In this document: positions 1 to 10,874 of the stretch, piece after piece
Position numbering within the stretch: position 1 is the first letter of the stretch
Layout: each line of letters starts with the position of its first letter
Source: Steinernema hermaphroditum
Taxonomy: Eukaryota > Nematoda > Chromadorea > Rhabditida > Steinernematidae
Length of the DNA stretch: 64,000 nucleotides
NCBI GenBank assembly: GCA_030435675.1
Contig: CM059625.1
Coordinates: 15,810,001 to 15,874,000, forward strand
Direction of reading: 5' to 3'
The notes under the pieces: generated by a model
What the model saw: the letters and a program-made list of their open reading frames with translations, nothing else
Databases searched by the model: none
Told to the model about the DNA's origin: nothing
Made by a program: the position numbers and the translations under genes

Positions 1-890
1 TCGATGTCGGAAAATAATCATCGAGAGCCTGTAAGAGGCAGGAACACTACATCCAGCATACATAGAATAGGCGAGAAGGGAAGATAGAAAAGTGATCAAA
101 GTTAAAAGTTTTCCAATGGAATCCCGCACCTACCTAACGTGTTTTGAAGGAATTAGTCACGTCCGGACGCATCATTGCTTGAGTTGCTCACTATTTACTA
201 GGATCAGCATTACACATAGACCCTACTACAACAGTGACTCAGCGAACTACGATTTCCTGCAAGACGAAAGCTGCTAAACGAGGCCGTAAAGAAGACAAGC
301 AGTGGTGAAGGCAGAAATAGACTGCATAAGCCCACATTTGACAGTTGACATCATGAACCTGTTGTAACTGACCATTGCAATTAGTTCAACAGAATTGCCA
401 AAGGAGTTAGTCGTTGCAGAAGGCGTCGGTTATTGCAAAACGTACTTCAGCGGCACGACGTTTGATTGAAGTCTACTAGACTCGAACGCGCTGAATGTGA
501 GAAATTAAAATTAGTACAGAAATGACATTTTCTCAAAATAAGAGACAGCAAGACGCTGTGGACTGATCGCTTGGCTTTAGGGTCATCAACGTTCCATTCA
601 ATTCTCAACGTTCTATAAGCAACATATGTGAGATTCTAAAGAACAATGGCTTCTAAAAAATGTGATGCTTGTAAACAATTTGTGTTAACACCACCTTTTG
701 AATGCAATTCTAGAATAATCACTGCTAAGTGTTACGCATATAATCAACGTGTACGTATTGTTGTACGTTACTCCATTTGGTATATAACGGCGATCTTTGC
801 GAACAAGGAACAGATATGCTTTACGTTTGGTAGGAGGTTATATAAATTACGTACTACTAAACAGTAAATGAAATGTCGTATTTGCCTTAT
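1..890. other. no gene recognised
   Basis: Only short open frames occur here. A 73-codon frame at 646-867 begins with two CxxC-like cysteines but has no supporting splice structure or family signature. I see nothing I can support as a gene. Confidence 0.4.
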
Positions 891-1035
891 GTTCAGAACA
901 AGCTCGTTTTGCTTCTTGCCGAAGCCGGAAGACTCACAACTGCCACAGGGTTTGCCTTCTGACCAACCACACGCTCGAGAGCGAGTGAGGGACCGACCGC
1001 TCGCCACCACGACGTGATTGACTTTCCTGGGACAG
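890..1035 (+). repeat. dispersed repeat family Y, partial copy 1
   Basis: This stretch shares a block around 'tttgccttctgaccaac' and 'accgctcgccaccacgac' with 16150-16225 (+) and, inverted, with 9595-9660. It is a fragment of the same dispersed element annotated at 9.5, 15.7 and 52.0 kb. No transposase frame is visible in any copy. Confidence 0.55.
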
Positions 1036-1129
1036 TTGCCCATCATGCTACCTATCACATTTTGCACAGAATTTTCTGGGCTTTCGTTTACATATAATCA
1101 TGGCTGATTAACTCTCAACAAGCTGTGTT

Positions 1130-1660
1130 TGTTTTATTCTCAGATCAAATATTTTCAAAATCGTCAGACAAAATATTATCGTCAGACCAAAGAGACAACC
1201 TCACCGCCGAATAGTGAATGGTGCACTTCCCACTAAATCTACAAAAATATCACTCTCCACATGAAACACTCATAGACAAACCTTTCTAGAACCAAATTCC
1301 CACGGAAAAACCTGAAGCGAAAGGGGTGAACCTAGGTAAGCGATGTTTTGACCTTATGAAGTGCGGCCCTCGATGGCTCATTGGTAGTACGCTCTACTAC
1401 CATGCAGAACATCGAGGGTTCGTATCCTGCCTAACATCACAATGCGTTCGGCTGTTTGCGAGCCTTGCAGGAGATTCGCAAGCAGTCTTTTTGCATTTTT
1501 GTTCGTTGTATGCTACGTTTACCTCAAGCTATTCACACAGAACAGCATGAATATCGACGTTTGGGTCTATTTTCACTGTCAGGGAAAGGACCCGAAGTGT
1601 GACACTCGGATTTCGCTGAAAGTTTGTGGGATGTATAGCGCAGCCCGGGACTAATAAAAC
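1130..1660 (+). repeat. tRNA-like hairpin repeat R, copy 1
   Basis: The unit begins near 'cgtcagacaaaatattatcg', carries a tRNA-like hairpin in its middle (1367-1426) and ends near 'cgacgtttgggtctatttt'. Copy 2 (3165-3640) is closely similar along its length; copy 3 (4260-4645) is more diverged. Pol III-type A-box and B-box matches plus dispersed copies suggest a SINE-like element. No poly-A tail or target-site duplication is evident, so the class is uncertain. Confidence 0.6.
1367..1426 (+). other. tRNA-like hairpin (A and B boxes), copy 1
   Basis: TGGCTCATTGG matches the tRNA A box and GGTTCGTATCC nearly matches the B box. However, the flanks do not make an acceptor stem. Instead ccctcgatg (1367-1375) pairs perfectly with catcgaggg (1410-1418), and an inner ggtagta/tactacc pairs too. 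It is better described as a nested hairpin derived from a tRNA than as a working tRNA gene. Confidence 0.5.
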
Positions 1661-1799
1661 GCACATAGTTTGAGCTGCTGAAAATTAGACCAAGGCACCT
1701 AAAAGAGGTCTTTTTAACGGACGGATTGGTATATAAGCGCGCGAATACCCTATACCGCAGATGTCTCTATGGCTCATTGGAAACAGTCTTTGCCAGCAA

Positions 1800-1880
1800 A
1801 AGTTCTCTACTCGACTCTCGACTCTCGGCCTCTCGGGGTGTTTTTGGCCTCTCGACTCTCGATTATCGACTCTCGAGAAA
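1800..1880. repeat. CGACTCT-type satellite tract, left
   Basis: Imperfect tandem iterations of 'cgactctcg' run through this stretch, next to the left junction of the insertion in the inverted repeat. The same unit reappears at 2597-2700 at the other junction. Confidence 0.65.
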
Positions 1881-2596
1881 TGGCCGAGAGTGGCGACACG
1901 AGAGTAGCCTTGGTCCCACCACGAAAATTCTGAAATTTTGCTACGCGAACACTGTATGGACGGTTTTCCTAGTTGCTACCGTTTACTCGTCATCACTGTC
2001 CGTGGTAATCGCTCCGAGAATCGAGTCCTCCCCGTCCCTCAAATAAGGTTATCCGGTCTCCCCGTGTTTCGCACGACCGGTTGCGCGTATTCTGCATCGA
2101 GTTCAGTACATATAAGCTCGCTCGTTCACTCTATCAGGAACACTTCCAGAAAAGAAACCTCAGTTTTTACATAACAATTTAACGAGTTACACGTAAATTG
2201 CATTGAGTACTACATGAAAACGGATTAAATACATGGCTGTTAACCTGAATCGCTCATTTTCTACCTGGTGGATACATATTTCATGACTTAAAGGGACCCG
2301 GTCATGGAGGAAAAAAGTTTTTTAAAAAATCTGAAAAATTCTGTGGCCATGTTTTCGAGGTTGCTGAACACGGCGGCGATTCAATTCTTTATTTAGTCCT
2401 GCTTAGCTAGAATTGCCTGAAAAACTGCCTGTCTGTTTCGATTTTGATTCGGGAATATAAATCGTGCAAATCGTGTAACCTGCCTGTCTTAAAAAAAATG
2501 GGCCTTAAAAGCAACTCGTTTGGTCTGCGCGGGTGTGGTCATTCAGATTTATAACGAAAATCTCACCGAATTTGGATGACAAAGGCATCCAAATTC

Positions 2597-2702
2597 GACA
2601 CTCTCGATTCTCGACTCTCGTCTCGACTCTCGTCTCGGGTAAAAAATCCCACCCGAGAGTCTCGACTCTCGACTCTCGGGTCTTGACTCTCGACTCTCGC
2701 AC
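2597..2702. repeat. CGACTCT-type satellite tract, right
   Basis: Imperfect iterations of 'gactctcgactctcg' abut the point where the inverted-repeat arm resumes at about 2702. The two tracts bracket the inserted DNA. Confidence 0.65.
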
Positions 2703-3013
2703 AGCCCTGGTTCGAACCCCCGCACAGCCAAACGTTTTTTGAAGCCTTTGTTCATGCCCCTAACGCAGTGTGCATAACCTACAGAACTTTATGCTAGTCA
2801 ACTAACAGTAATAGGCACTAATATAGTTTCCGATCCCCGACACCGTGCATGGTCCTTTCGCTCGCGAACGCGCGTCAATCAGGAGTTTCGCGACGGGACG
2901 CCTCCAGTAGTTCTCCCAGCGTTCCCATTACTGTTAGTTAACCAGCAGAAACGTTCTGTACGTTATGTACTACGCTACGTTAAGGGCATGAACAAAGGCT
3001 TCAAAAAGTATTT

Positions 3014-3091
3014 GGCGGTGCGGGGGTTCGAACCCACGTCGAACTTTTGCTGGCAAAGACTGTTTCCAATGAGCCACAGAGACACCTGCGG
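3014..3091 (-). pseudogene. degenerate tRNA-like sequence
   Basis: On the minus strand an A box (TGGCTCATTGG) and a perfect B box (GGTTCGAACCC) are spaced as in a tRNA. The acceptor and T stems do not pair properly and no clean 7-nt anticodon loop forms. It is the uninterrupted partner of the copy split at 1735-1806/2702-2730. Confidence 0.45.
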
Positions 3092-3164
3092 TATAGGGTA
3101 TTCGCGCGCTTATATAACAATCAGTCCGTTAAAAAACCTCTTTTAGGTACCTTGCTCTAATTTT

Positions 3165-3640
3165 CAGCAAAATCGTCAGACCAAATATTATCGTCAGGCC
3201 AAAGAGACAACCTCACCGCCGAATAGTGGATGGTGCAATTCTCACTAAATCTAAAAAAAATATTACTCGTAACGTAAAACACTCATAGAAAATCTTTTCT
3301 AAACCCAAAATCACAAAGAAAATCAGAATCGAAAGAGATCAACCTATGTAGGCGATTTGTTAGCGTAAAGAAATACGGCCCTCGATGGCTCATTGGTAGT
3401 ACGCTCTACTACCATGCAGAACATCGAGGGTTCGTATCCAGCCTAGCATCCTAAAGTATAGGCTTGTGTGCGCGCTTTGCAGGAGATCCGCAAGCAGTCT
3501 TTTTGCGTTTTTGTTCATTGTCTGCTACGTTTACCTCACGCTATTCACACAGAACTGCATAAATGTCGACGTTTGGGTCTATTTTCACTGACAAGGGAAC
3601 CACTCCACGTGCCCCGCGAGTTAGGAACTGAGATGTGGCG
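3165..3640 (+). repeat. tRNA-like hairpin repeat R, copy 2
   Basis: This is a direct repeat of 1130-1660, with the same hairpin at 3379-3430 (ccctcgatg...catcgaggg), followed by 'ttcgtatcc' and the same downstream block ending 'cgacgtttgggtctatttt'. Confidence 0.6.
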
Positions 3641-3783
3641 CGCCTTGTAGGTGGTCCTCTAACTGAGCAAACGCACATAGTCTCGTCGGCCCTAAATCAC
3701 TTGGGCTACCCTAAAGATGGTGACAAAGTTGCAAAAATTCAGCCCCCGAGTACTAGTAGTAGTGAACCGCCTTTGAGAAAGAC

Positions 3784-3852
3784 GTCTATGTGGTCAAGTG
3801 GTAAGACTGCAGGTTATGAAACTTTTGCTAGCAGGTTCGATGCCCGGGGCAG
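3784..3852 (+). pseudogene. possible tRNA-like fragment
   Basis: TGGTCAAGTGG resembles an A box and GGTTCGATGCC a B box with one mismatch, at tRNA-like spacing. The stems do not close well. It is most likely a tRNA-derived relic. Confidence 0.3.
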
Positions 3853-4259
3853 AGTTAGTTTTTTATTTTGTTTCTCTTCTTGTTCTGAGTGTAAATTTTA
3901 CGTTACCTTACTTTTACCTATTCTAAAACGTATTATTGTTGAGGTGCAAAGGTGATAGATGACCAAATGGCAACACTGAAATTTACACTGATGCAGAAAG
4001 CGGCTAAACAAAAATAGGACATGGTGACCTGATGCGCAATGCGACATGTCGACGTTTGGGTCTATTTTCACTGAGCCGCATGGTGGTAGAGGTCAAACCA
4101 AGGGAAACCGACCGACCAATTCTAAAGGAAGTTTTTCTTTATCAGTCTGAACGATTTTGATCCTGCTAATGACATCTGTAGAAAGAGTCAACACTCTCAC
4201 ATTTCTATAACGCTGAACGACGAAAATTCCTGTAGGAGAACGACATATCGTCCCGAAGC

Positions 4260-4645
4260 ATCCCGATCAGTAAATATTCGAAGACCCGGTGCTCACTTAA
4301 TTTTCGGAAAATATCCCTCTTCTCATAGAACAGTCCTTAAAAAAGTTTTCTGGAGCCAAGACCGCTAGAAAAAAACAGAAGCAAAAAAGATCAACCTATG
4401 CAGGCAACTTTTTAGTGTTAAGGAGGTAGGCCTCGATGGCTGATTGGTAGTACGCTCTACTATCACGCGGAACGTCGAGGGTTCGGTCCCTACTCATAGG
4501 CGGGTGCACGGGCACCTATTTGTGAGTCATTCGGGACTTTTTGTAGTTTGCTACGTTTACCTCACGCTATTCGCACTCAGAACAAGAAGAACGTCCACTT
4601 TTAGGGCTATTTTCAAGGTCAAGCGGTTCCAACCGACAGCTAAAC
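4260..4645 (+). repeat. tRNA-like hairpin repeat R, copy 3 (diverged)
   Basis: The hairpin at 4431-4480 keeps its pairing despite substitutions: cctcga pairs with tcgagg, followed by a T-G wobble and a G-C pair, and the inner ggtagta pairs with tactatc through a wobble. The downstream block (about 4515-4625) is recognisable. A stray copy of the tail block lies at 4045-4080. Confidence 0.5.
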
Positions 4646-4649
4646 AATA

Positions 4650-7029
4650 ATATTCCGTCTTTACCACTAGCTTCATTTCAAGAAATGTGACATAAAATGC
4701 AGTAGATAGCGATTGAAAGGTTTCATAAAATGCGCGCCTTCTGTTTATGGCGAATTCTTTTTTATATTTATTTACTGACATAAAGTATGCTCCATTTGCA
4801 CTTTCGGAAGAAGTTTCCTTAAGCCGGTTTATGATTCACAATCAAAACACATGAGCTTGTATTTTGGACCCGGAAAACGAAAACATAAAAAAAGTAGACG
4901 ACAGCGGGACACCTGTGACACCTGTGACACATACTCCTAGCACAACAGCTATTTTTGCTCAAAAACGTTGATGTTTTTGGAGAAAAACTTAAAAATTGGG
5001 ATGAATCAGAGCTTGTGTTTGCAGTATTAAAATACACGTCAGTTTTCAGTACGCCTGTATATATAAGCACGGAAAAGCAAGAACTTTGACCGCTGAAACT
5101 TAGCTTATATTTCAAAGACCTTAAACAAAGAAGATCTCCTTCCTCTACACGACCATTCTGCAAGTTCTCCGTACTGTAAGTCAGTCAGTTGGTATTAGCG
5201 TACGTATCACTTACCAACTGTGTATATTAATTGAAAATGGTTGCATCTGAGTCCCATGAGAGCGTATCTTGTGGGGTTGGATCTATTCGTATTAGAACGG
5301 CCCTTAAAATGATCCCATCCTTTATTTTATTGTATTTTTTGAGTACTGTCGCTTGGCGACTAATACCTCTTATCGCCTGCCAGCCGCTTTTCTGATGTTC
5401 GTCTTATCAGTGGGTAGCCGTAAGGGACAAGAACGCGAATCTTGCTTTCCAAAAAGCGTATACGCATTTTTCTTTGCAATGGACTTCCAATGCGACCATT
5501 AAAATCAAATTGATCACGAAGATTTAGTTCATTTCAGTGGGCGACGAAAGTCTGACAACCAGTTCCGGAATGTTTGATTATCTCTGAACTCGGATCACTG
5601 GCCCACTTCTTGTGTGCATGACTCCTCGGGCTGGCTGACAGGCATATATTTGCAAATACAGAAGCATATGCGTCACTAATGCAATGGGTCAACAGAGGTG
5701 CATTATTATTTTTGGGACCGCCACCAATAATTGGTAAGATAACGGCGGAATTTGCCAGAGCTGGAAATGTCTTCTGTCATTGAAAAATCAGTTGATTTGG
5801 AAATTTCGATATGTTTTGCGAAGAATTCCCGATTGTCTCTTTTCTCAAGAACGAACGCCCTACTTTCGAGCAACCTGCAATGAAGTGACTTTTGACTTGT
5901 GACAACTTATGTAGTTTGGAGTTTGCCCGATCGCGTTGCCCCGTAGACAAACAGTTAACTACATCATCGTTTTTTACGTTCCGTTTTGACGTCACAGTGA
6001 TTTATAAAGGGATTTATAAATGCCGGTTTTGTTTATCGTTCCAATCTCGTCTTGCTGACATTTGCGTGCATCTTGTTGATCACATAAACCATAAATGTTA
6101 TGTTGATCTTCCGATTTTTATGCAAATTCCTCAACGGTGACTCAGAGCGGTTTCCGTTTAGAATTCAAATCCAATGACACGCTCAAAACAGGCAGTCACA
6201 AGTCAAATAATGAGTAAAACGTGTGTGGGGGCAGTGTCAAGGATATGACTTAGCACAACTCACCTATTTGCCCTTAGCGAACAAGGGCAATCTCCACAAA
6301 GCGCAGCCGGACACGTAATCCAATTTGCGGCCAAGTGGGCTCGATTGCGCGAGTGAAATGTACACACGGCGATTGAAATGATATCATTTTCGTTGATCTT
6401 ACGTGACGTGAGTCGCGAAGTGGCTAGAGAAGTTTAAGTAAATTCGTAAAGAGGCAAAAAGTGAACAGGCTCGGTTTAGCGGCCTTTTAAGGAACAGGGC
6501 GTGTACAGTGTTGCAAAGCGCGCTCAGTTCAGCACGTTTCACGGCTTTTTGTTTGCGGAACAGATGACGAAATCCCGCGAAACTGTCGCACCACTGCTGA
6601 AAGTTCACCGACTACCTGCTGGGTGATGACGTGCGCCCCGTTCGCTTTCCGGCTACTTCACATTCTTCAACCGTTTTTTTACTACACCGGAATTTAGTGA
6701 TCTCTCCCACTCATCCATGCCTCTGATGACGAAGTCACTTTTGTGCTCCGGTGGTTAGCGCCTTTTTGCACGCGCAAGACATCAAAGTGGGCGCGAGAGT
6801 CGGCGGCGTTCCTGGGCTTCGTCTCCAGCGCTCCTCCGGGCGTCTCGACGTCGCCGTCTCATTCAAATATTTACTCTGCACCAGTGTGATTCATCATAAT
6901 CTTGGGTACCGGAGGGGTGACATGGACCATTGCCTCCGCCTCCTCGAATTCGCACACTTTGCCCCACGCGCTTCTTGTGTCCACTCGCTCGTAGTCTCAT
7001 CGCATTTTTGGGGAAACCCCTCCTCCCCG
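4650..7029. other. intergenic, no supported gene
   Basis: Open frames of 70-114 codons occur, for example on the minus strand at 4819-5163, but none shows a signal peptide, domain or splice pattern I can defend. A short tandem 'tgtgacacc' lies near 4914-4932 and a CRE-like TGACGTCA near 5988. The part after 6.7 kb is GC-rich and is probably the upstream region of the next gene. Confidence 0.4.
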
Positions 7030-7241
7030 GCGGCCATCGAATTCACCTATAAAATCGATCAGTTCTCGGCCCAGTTTGGAAGCTTTCACATATTGTTCGT
7101 TGAGGGTAGTTCGGTCGGACGCGCGCTGATAAGAGGGCGCGCCATGGCGCTGTGTGTGGACATTTGGGTTTTCCGTGCACTGCGCCTCGCACGTTTCTAT
7201 CTTGAAATAACAGCTTTGTTTAGAGAAAACATTCAGCGATC
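7030..7241 (+). promoter_or_regulatory. candidate promoter of the Ig/EGF gene
   Basis: A TATA-like 'cctataaaatcg' at about 7046-7057 lies about 190 nt ahead of the start codon at 7242, in a GC-rich upstream stretch. This is positional evidence only. Confidence 0.3.
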
Positions 7242-9023
7242 ATGAAGTGCCTAATCTGGGTGGTTTTATTGATTACCTGTGTGGCATCGGGGCCTGCACG
7301 GCGAAGCGTGCCTTCAGAGGAGGATGCTATTCCGAAGTACGAAATCGAGCTTGATCCAGGTAATGATCTTCACATCGTTGTTAAACAGACTACTATTTTT
7401 GCTGTGCTTGTAGTTATAGTTCTTATTAACACTGTTGTAAATCGGTTCGTTTTTTCTACGAGCTTCCGGATTTTTAAGGGCACATTGTGCTGATACGCAA
7501 ATCCGATTGACAGGAAGCTCTCATTATTACTGTGTAATCAATTTAATCCGTTGCCTAACTCATCGCGGGAAACTGTGCCCCTCAGACATTGTGGCGTTAT
7601 CGTGTGCCAACTTTTTTTACGCAACGATCATAGAACCCAAAACAGCAATTCAGTGCGTTCACGAAAACAGAGTCTGACAACGAATAGTCGTAGGGTAATG
7701 ATCTAAATTTAGGAGCAACAATAGATGAAGCAAACAGAGTACATACATTGCCCTTTCCCGCGCTAGGCATTGTTTTCGCATGCCAATGCTGACCATTTAG
7801 CTTCAGATATAAAGTACGGCAACCTCAAAGTGTGCGTCCACATCAACGAAACAGTCGAACTTCGATGCATGGCCGATGCGGAGCATTTCGACCTGCAAAC
7901 GCTCGCATTTAGCGGACCCAAAAACAACGCTCTCCATAAAATGAAGAAGTCCATGGGAGGAGCGCGGTTATCGTTGACGATTGACCACTTCAAGAAGGCT
8001 ACGAACAGAGGGCAGTACGAGTGCAGTGCCAAAACAAAGAAAGGAACCTTCACATCGCGTCTGTTCCTTGTCGAGTACTCGGAACTTGTTGTTGCAGAGA
8101 GATGCGAGATGATGTGCTTCAACGGTGGCACGTGCTTGAAGGACACAACCGGAGCCGATCGTTGCATGTGAGTACTTTTCTGTGATGACTTCGTATCGAC
8201 TATGCTTGGGCAAGTGCGTATCCAGGAGGGGGCCGAACTCCGCTTCCTCAACCAAATTCATTGTTCCAATCAGCTAACCTATTTTCTGACGTTACAATTC
8301 TTAAAATTTCTTATTGGGAATAGGTTTGACCACTGTGATTGCAGGTGTGCCATCGGCTGGTCCGGGAAGAACTGCGGCGATCCCGATGTTGCCGACCACG
8401 TCGGTAAGTTGGCCTATGTCGTTGTCCAAGCTGTTGCTTTAGTTCAAGGCCTCCCGAACAAGTGGTTCAGTCTCATAGTGTTCCTGTTGGCAATTACCAT
8501 CGGTTCAATCATCGTCGTCCCCTTGCTCGTGCACAAAATTTGGTATGTGTGTAGCCTGCTTCGTCACTTGCATCTAACCGTTAGTCGCTCTGACAGTGCA
8601 AAGAAACGAACGATTGCCGAACAGACCAGTCAGTTGGAAAAGCACTCCATCGAGATCAGCAACACGAAAAAGGAGATCGAGAGACAGAAAAGTTTGATCG
8701 AAGGACAAAGTGAGACCATGAAGAGCTGCCATACTCTAATGGTGAGGCCTACGCACTTACACTAATATTCACAACATCACTTCAGAGACAAAAAAAGGTT
8801 TCGATCCCGGATGACCTTCTGAAGAGAATGTCTGTGTCGATGCAGTTATCTGTCCCTGAAGGAGATCCCAAAACCGAGAACAGCAACCACCTGCTGAACG
8901 GAAAAGCCAAGGTAGGCACCTCTCAAATTAAAAAAGACCTTACGACCTTTTCAGCCGCAGTACAACGGGTCTCTCAAGAAGAACTCCGACGAGTTGGTGC
9001 CGTTGACGAAATTTGTCGTTTGA
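7242..9023 (+). CDS. Ig- and EGF-domain single-pass membrane protein
   Basis: Modelled exons: 7242-7359, 7807-8167, 8345-8403, 8443-8542, 8585-8741, 8786-8911, 8955-9023; about 329 aa. Order: signal peptide (residues 1-17, MKCLIWVVLLITCVASG), one Ig C2-type domain (first Cys after 'ETVELR', second in GQYEC), a complete six-cysteine EGF repeat (Cx3Cx5Cx9CxCx8C) split by an intron, one transmembrane helix (about 187-210), a charged coiled coil (about 218-260) and a C terminus ending KFVV. Ig plus EGF plus one membrane pass is the layout of neuregulin/vein-like ligands and of the nematode IGEG proteins; which is closest is not settled here. The third and fourth introns could be retained in frame. 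AG acceptors at 7800 and 7806 both keep the frame. The function is probably cell-surface signalling or adhesion. Confidence 0.75.
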
Positions 9024-9479
9024 TTCCTGCTCTAGTTGTTATATGCTCGCTCAACCTAGCGTTCCCTGTGTACAAGGTACTACTCTAGTTCAGCTTTAAA
9101 ACCTTTGTTGTTTGTTGCCCTCGCTATTACTTACTGTCTTCCGATACCGGTCTCACTTGCTACAACAATTCACAAATATGGTATTCCCCTCTGATGGAAC
9201 ATGATCTTTATATTTATTTGTAAACATTTCTCAGATAAAAGATTCTAAGGAACCCAAAGCTTTATTACACCCGCGATGGTTAAGATTATTTAGGAACATG
9301 CACGGTTAAGATAGAGGTTTACTCTTTTGGGCTAATGGTGCTGCGGTACGCGTTATTATTATGGTACAAATCTAGCAATATCACATTGTTGTTGCCATCA
9401 TTGCTCTGTTCTTCAGTACTCTCGAATATTCAGCATGGCAGTGCGGGAAACGTGGCCGAAATTATCGGCAGCTGGAAGC
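9024..9479. other. intergenic
   Basis: This is the region downstream of the Ig/EGF gene. No gene is seen. Confidence 0.4.
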
Positions 9480-9830
9480 AACGGGTCCCACCCAGCTCAT
9501 CCCCTCCACAATTTATCTCCAAAGAGTGTCTGATGATGTTAGGAAATGTGCGGAGCTATCAAAACAACAGGACTCGCAACAGGACTGCACTCGCTTTCTG
9601 ACCATCGTGTTGGTCAGATGGCAAGCCCTGTGGCACTTGTGACCGTTCCGCCTCCCAGAGTGAATTGGGACACCTGGAAGCCGTAGTCCCTCCACCGCCG
9701 ACAAGCACTCTCTTTTGAAGTTTTGCCAACTCCCTCACGCACCGTGAAGCGACCGGTTCGACATCAACATCACGTCAATGATGAAGCCGACTGCAAGTGA
9801 TATCCTCAGTTTTGTCTATAGTCGGTGTAA
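9480..9830 (-). repeat. dispersed repeat family Y, copy 2
   Basis: The reverse complement of 9595-9720 matches 16060-16225: 'gtcggcggtgg', a 'ggtcacaagtgccac' block and 'tgaccaacacgatgg'. The reverse complement of 9740-9790 matches the 'gatgtcgaaccggtcg' block at 15870. Short open frames exist in several phases but are not conserved between copies in a convincing way. Confidence 0.55.
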
Positions 9831-10740
9831 TGTAAGACGTAACGCCTTTGATCCATGAAATAAAGTGGTAAAATCGAGCCAAAGCCGGAGCCTGGATGTC
9901 AGGATGTTCAGAGAGAGCGAGTGGCCGACCCACCCGATGGTCACTCCCACAAATGAAAGACTCTTACTGTGCTTGCGAATTCATATTATAGAGTAGCAGA
10001 TCTCTTGATAGGCGTGCTAAACACAAGGTAATATATTCTCTTCACACCAAGCGTGTGACACAACTTAATTAGTGCAACAGTGTGGAATTGATGCCTAGCA
10101 AAGATAGCTGATAGCAAAAAACAATAACAGTACGGTTACAAGTAGTAATTTCTAATCCATCGTGGAACACAGTAGAGTTCCAGATGGTACAGATGATGTT
10201 TACTTAATAGTTCGACGCTGTACAGCCGTTGCAAAAGTACATATGGCTACTGTCCTATGACCGCATGCCCAATGCTCCAGATCAACCCATAGTTAGTACA
10301 CTAATGTTTAAATTACATTGATGTAATAAATTGTCGTCATTATCAATTGATGCTGCAAAACCTAGAAAATGTGCTTTGATATAACGCATCAAAGCAGAGG
10401 GACCAGTGGACAATCGCACTTGCCTATGCTTCCCTTTTGGTCCGATTCCTTTGTACCATGGAATTTCACTTATGATTTATGGTTTCGCTTCTATCTCTTG
10501 CGATTTTACAACCGGTCGTCTGTACCATTCGACATTAATAGCTTCCGCAAAAAGTGTTATTTACATGCACTCATGCTTAAAAAGAATGAACCTCTTTAGC
10601 ATCTGAAGCAAAATTCTCTATTCGTAGTATGTCTACCTTGATATAGATGGTGCTACCATAATTTACTGCTAGTTCTACTTTACTGCCAGCCGATCGATCT
10701 ACTCATCTTGCCTGCGATGGCCATAGCGCACCATATCTCC
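9830..10740. other. intergenic
   Basis: A block at 9905-9945 (agagagagcgagtgg...) recurs inverted at 21225-21260. Otherwise I see nothing of note in this stretch. Confidence 0.4.
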
Positions 10741-10761
10741 CCAGAAGCACTTTGATTCGCG

Positions 10762-10822
10762 TTATCAGCGTGATTAAACGATGTCCTGGGTGATGTCTTT
10801 AATTGCATTTAACGTGTTATCA
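10762..10822 (+). promoter_or_regulatory. two TGATAA (GATA-factor) sites
   Basis: TTATCA at 10762-10767 and 10817-10822 are TGATAA on the other strand, about 110 and 55 nt ahead of the start codon at 10875. In nematodes TGATAA is the known core bound by intestinal GATA factors such as ELT-2. Use here is inferred. Confidence 0.4.
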
Positions 10823-10874
10823 CACTTGTAGACCGTGTTAGCTCGTCGTCGAGTGGTCGGGTCTGACGAGTATC

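Larger units (their letters stand above)
1674..3166. repeat. large inverted repeat with interrupted left arm
   Basis: The left arm is 1674-1806 plus 2702-2820; the right arm is 2925-3166 in reverse complement. The pairs include 'tatataagcgcgcgaatacc' and 'gaagcctttgttcatgcccc' with their complements. The roughly 105-bp spacer is 2821-2924. Both arms contain a degenerate tRNA-like sequence (A box TGGCTCATTGG, B box GGTTCGAACCC). The left arm is split by about 895 bp (1807-2701), exactly inside the tRNA-like part. Confidence 0.6.

Noticed and set aside
1367..1440. Functional tRNA gene
   Set aside because: A and B boxes are present but no acceptor stem, proper anticodon arm or T stem forms.
6751..7245. 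164-codon plus-strand frame just before the Ig/EGF gene
   Set aside because: It lies in the GC-rich upstream region, carries a TATA-like site and no domain, and ends at the next gene's start. It is more likely promoter DNA.
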